DNA of 8,776 nt from the NCBI GenBank assembly GCA_043769275.1, contig JAYVJM010000012.1, forward strand, positions 1 through 8,776, written 5' to 3'. The notes below the pieces were generated by a model. That model made no database searches. It was not told the DNA's origin and worked only from the letters and a program-made list of their open reading frames with translations. The position numbers and the translations under genes were made by a program. Within the stretch, counting starts at the first letter, position 1. Every line of letters begins with the position of its first letter. The DNA comes from JAYVJM01 sp043769275. GTDB taxonomy: Bacteria > Pseudomonadota > Gammaproteobacteria > Pseudomonadales > UBA7239. Of this stretch, positions 5,910-8,776 are shown piece by piece.

Positions 5910-8570
5910 ATGAAAGAATCAACAGCGCAAGCGATTTATCTTAAAGACTATAAGTCCGCCAATTTTTGTATAGACGAAACACGTCTCAACTTTGACTTGA
6001 GCGAAGCCGTTACAACGGTGAACGCGCGCTTAATTATGCGGCGCAATCCAGCAGGAGAAAAAGATGCGACGCTGCATCTGGATGGTTGCGAATTGGAGTT
6101 GTTGCGGCTCGCCGTAAATGGTCGAGAGCTAAAGGAAAACGAATACCGTATTGTGGGAGACAAGCTGCATATAGTTGCAGCTTTGCCAGATGCCTTCGAG
6201 CTTGAGTCCACGGTTAAAATAAATCCGCAGTTAAATAAATCACTGGAAGGTTTATATAAGTCGCGCACGATGTTTTGCACACAGTGTGAAGCCGAAGGCT
6301 TTCGAAAAATTACTTATTACCTGGATAGACCTGATGTCATGTCCATGTTCACCGTAACTATTGCGGGTGACAAGTTGCGTTATCCCGTTTTACTGTCCAA
6401 TGGTAATTTGATAGACAGTGGGGAGACGGGTGACGGAAGGCACTGGGCAACGTGGCGTGATCCGTTTAAAAAGCCTTGTTATTTATTTGCATTAGTTGCT
6501 GGCAATTTGCCGTTTGTAGAAGACGCTTTTGTGACACATTCTGGAAGAAATATACTGCTACGAATTTATGTTGAAGAAAAAGATTTAACGAAATGTGATC
6601 ATGCAATGCTCTCGTTAAAACGGGCTATGGCATGGGACGAAAAAGTGTATGGTCGAGAGTACGATCTTGATATTTACATGATCGTGGCCGTGGACGATTT
6701 TAATATGGGAGCAATGGAAAATAAGGGGCTCAATATTTTCAATACGTCTTGTGTATTAGCCTCTCCTGAGATAACCACAGACAAGGGATTTCAACGAGTG
6801 GAAGGCGTTGTTGCACATGAATACTTTCACAACTGGTCTGGCAATCGTGTTACATGCCGAGACTGGTTTCAGCTAAGTTTAAAAGAAGGTTTTACCGTAT
6901 TCCGTGATAGCTGTTTTTCGGCTGACATGGGCTCGCCGGTTGTTAAGCGTGTAGAAGAAGTGAACCTTTTGCGCACTAGTCAATTTGCAGAAGATGCAGG
7001 CCCTATGGCGCATCCTGTGCAGCCGCCTTCTTATATTGAAATATCCAATTTTTATACGGCTACTGTTTATGAAAAGGGTGCTGAAGTGGTGCGAATGCTG
7101 CACTGCTTGTTGGGCTCAAAATTATTTCGCTCAGGTACTGATTTATATTTTGAGCGTCACGATGGGCAGGCAGTTACGATTGAAGAGTTTGTTAACGCGC
7201 TAGAGGATGTTTCTAAACAAGACCTTACACAGTTTCGGCGTTGGTACACACAAGCTGGCACACCCGTTTTGTCTGTATATGGCCAGTACAACGAACAGGA
7301 AAAAACCTATGTTTTGGGCGTGATGCAAAGCTGCCCACCCACACCCGAAGCGCGCAATAAAAAACCATTTTATATTCCTCTCTCAATGGGGCTATTAGGT
7401 GATGCGGGAAGTTTGCCGTTGCATCTGCGTGGAAAGCCTAGCCATGACAGCGAAGACAATACGTCCATTGTGCTGGAAATAACCGAAGAAAAGCAGCAGT
7501 TTGTATTTGAAAACGTGATGGAAAAGCCGGTTCCATCCTTGCTGCGCGGGTTTTCTGCGCCAGTGAAATTAACTTATCCATACACACGCGATGAGCTTGT
7601 TTTTTTGATGAGCCGCGATAGTGACGGGTTTAATCGTTGGGAAGCTAGTCAGCAACTGGGAGTGCTTGTTTTACAAGAGTTATCTGCAAATGTTCTACAA
7701 AAAATACCGTTGCATCTTGACCCCAAATTGATAGAAGCGTATCGCACTTTATTGACGGATAAGCGTCTTGATGCCGCCATGGTCGCTTTGATGCTTGAGC
7801 TTCCTAGCGAACTCTATCTGGCGGAACAGTCGCCTCTTGCGCATACAGAGGCATTACACGAAGCGCGCTTGTTTGCTCGCAAAACATTGGCGCGTGAATT
7901 AAAAATAGAATTTCAGGCTGTGTATAAGAGGCTCAATATTATTAAAGCCTATCATGCTGATGCGCAGGATATAGCCGAACGAAGCTTAAAAAATATAGCA
8001 CTCGCTTATTTGATGCTGCTAAATGAGTGTGATGTTGTTGAACAATGTTTGGCGCAATACAAAGAAGCAAACAACATGAGCGATAGAGGCGCTGCACTTT
8101 CCGCGCTCATGAACTGCGATGCGAGCTTTGTTGCGCCGATACGGGTTCAAGCTCTGGAAGAGTTTTATCGTCGGTGGGAAGATGAGCCGCTGGCAGTCAA
8201 CATCTGGCTGCAAATGCAAGCAGTATCTCGACTGCCTGGCGCTTTAGATCGTGTTGATGCCTTGCTCAAACATCCGGCATTCGACATCAAAAATCCGAAC
8301 AAAGTTCGTGCATTGATAGGCGCATTTAGCACACAAAATCTACTGTATTTTCACGCGCAAGATGGCGCCGGATACCAGTTTTTGGCGACTAAAGTGCTTG
8401 AAATTGACTGTTTTAATCCGCAGCTCGCTGCGCGTTTGTTGGCACCATTAACGCGATGGAGAAACATGCCGACGATAAAGCAGGAAAAAATGCGAGGCGA
8501 GTTACAACGTATTTTGCAAAGCGGCTCGCTGTCTGCGGATGTGTTTGAAGTGGCCAGTAAGTCTTTATAG
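5910..8570 (+). CDS. pepN: Aminopeptidase N, M1 family
   Basis: An 886-residue zinc metallopeptidase that removes N-terminal residues from peptides in the cytoplasm; E. coli PepN has about 870. The substrate-anchoring GAMEN is at 267-271, the zinc motif HEYFH at 303-307 with third ligand Glu326 (LKEG), the transition-state tyrosine Y387 in TVYEKGAE, and Gln125 in TQCEAEGFR. The order of domains (N-terminal beta domain, thermolysin-like catalytic domain, small beta domain, C-terminal helical superhelix from about 560) follows PepN. There is no signal peptide. One local difference from E. coli as I recall it: after TVFRD, SCFSAD replaces QEFSSD. The C-terminus LSADVFEVASKSL lines up with the normal end of the family, so the gene appears complete even though transposase-like sequence begins right after its TAG. 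Confidence 0.97.
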   Translation: MKESTAQAIYLKDYKSANFCIDETRLNFDLSEAVTTVNARLIMRRNPAGEKDATLHLDGCELELLRLAVNGRELKENEYRIVGDKLHIVAALPDAFELESTVKINPQLNKSLEGLYKSRTMFCTQCEAEGFRKITYYLDRPDVMSMFTVTIAGDKLRYPVLLSNGNLIDSGETGDGRHWATWRDPFKKPCYLFALVAGNLPFVEDAFVTHSGRNILLRIYVEEKDLTKCDHAMLSLKRAMAWDEKVYGREYDLDIYMIVAVDDFNMGAMENKGLNIFNTSCVLASPEITTDKGFQRVEGVVAHEYFHNWSGNRVTCRDWFQLSLKEGFTVFRDSCFSADMGSPVVKRVEEVNLLRTSQFAEDAGPMAHPVQPPSYIEISNFYTATVYEKGAEVVRMLHCLLGSKLFRSGTDLYFERHDGQAVTIEEFVNALEDVSKQDLTQFRRWYTQAGTPVLSVYGQYNEQEKTYVLGVMQSCPPTPEARNKKPFYIPLSMGLLGDAGSLPLHLRGKPSHDSEDNTSIVLEITEEKQQFVFENVMEKPVPSLLRGFSAPVKLTYPYTRDELVFLMSRDSDGFNRWEASQQLGVLVLQELSANVLQKIPLHLDPKLIEAYRTLLTDKRLDAAMVALMLELPSELYLAEQSPLAHTEALHEARLFARKTLARELKIEFQAVYKRLNIIKAYHADAQDIAERSLKNIALAYLMLLNECDVVEQCLAQYKEANNMSDRGAALSALMNCDASFVAPIRVQALEEFYRRWEDEPLAVNIWLQMQAVSRLPGALDRVDALLKHPAFDIKNPNKVRALIGAFSTQNLLYFHAQDGAGYQFLATKVLEIDCFNPQLAARLLAPLTRWRNMPTIKQEKMRGELQRILQSGSLSADVFEVASKSL

Positions 8571-8571
8571 T

Positions 8572-8776
8572 GCAAGTCGCAGCAAACATACACTTTTGGC
8601 GAAATTTTCTGTTGGACGCAGCACGATCTATAAATGGCTGTCTGAACCTGATCATCATCAACCCAGCAAGCCGGGCCCAAAAGACAGCCGAAAATTCAAG
8701 CGTTGTGCCTTGCGTCAATTGCTGGAAGCTAATCCTGACATGCTGCAAAAGGAGTTGGCCGCGCATCTCAATGTGA
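8572..8776 (+). pseudogene. IS630-family transposase, 5'-truncated fragment
   Basis: In the frame of the codon at 8572-8574, the reading gives a helix-turn-helix region KFSVGRSTIYKWL (about 8602-8640), a Pro/Lys linker QPSKPGPKDSRK and a second helical region ALRQLLEANPDMLQKELAAHLNV, then runs off the window. This is the two-part N-terminal DNA-binding domain of IS630-family transposases; the DDE catalytic domain would follow outside. Family proteins normally have some 15-25 more residues (a DLRxxV-type first helix) before this point, but here the pepN stop codon intervenes. The frame itself stays open back through pepN to an ATG at 8539, but that upstream part encodes nothing transposase-like. 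I therefore read it as a truncated copy; a shortened but working gene, or an unusual start, cannot be ruled out. IS630 elements target TA, and TA occurs at 8566 and 8568. Confidence 0.72.

Noticed and set aside
8570..8776. GTG-started frame overlapping the pepN stop by one base, ending in TGA at the window edge
   Set aside because: It is in a different frame from the clear IS630 helix-turn-helix reading; its own protein is not recognisable, so it is a shadow frame.

Overview
The window looks like a piece of a gammaproteobacterial chromosome, from moderate GC content and typical family sequences. The gene set (CmoM, SlyX, DUF1315, DUF2797, PepN, an AlkC-type glycosylase, a PfkB adenosine-kinase-like protein) suggests the Pseudomonadales/Cellvibrionales neighbourhood, but genus cannot be resolved by reading alone. 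About 8.5 kb of dense housekeeping genes is bracketed by pieces of two different insertion sequences. At the left edge is the first 19 codons of an IS4/IS701-type transposase on the minus strand. At the right edge is the N-terminal part of an IS630-family transposase, starting directly after the pepN stop codon. Two unrelated IS at the two ends is what a contig broken at multi-copy elements would look like.

Layout: (1) 1-184, transposase 5' end and its leader, reading away from the next gene. (2) 185-1228 (+), PfkB-family adenosine-kinase-like sugar kinase. (3) 1206-1766 (-), PduO-type cob(I)alamin adenosyltransferase, convergent with the kinase and overlapping it by 23 bp. (4) 1869-2504 (+), CobC-like histidine phosphatase, and 2501-2749 (+), slyX, joined by an ATGA overlap. 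(5) 2743-3840 (-), AlkC-like DNA alkylation repair glycosylase with a C-terminal Ig-like domain, overlapping slyX by 7 bp. (6) 3895-8570 (+), a probable four-gene run: cmoM (tRNA wobble uridine methyltransferase), a DUF1315/YeaC protein, a DUF2797 zinc-ribbon protein, and pepN (M1 aminopeptidase). (7) 8572-8776, the IS630 transposase piece, apparently missing its first residues. No stretch longer than 125 bases lacks a gene.

The adenosyltransferase and the divergent CobC-like phosphatase fit late cobalamin assembly or salvage. CmoM acts in tRNA modification, AlkC in base excision repair and PepN in peptide turnover. The least explained part is the DUF1315-DUF2797 pair. DUF2797 carries three CxxC pairs and, by eye, a GIY-YIG/T5orf172-like core, so it is the best candidate for undescribed biology. 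I see no CRISPR array, toxin-antitoxin module, prophage gene, RNA gene or convincing defence system.
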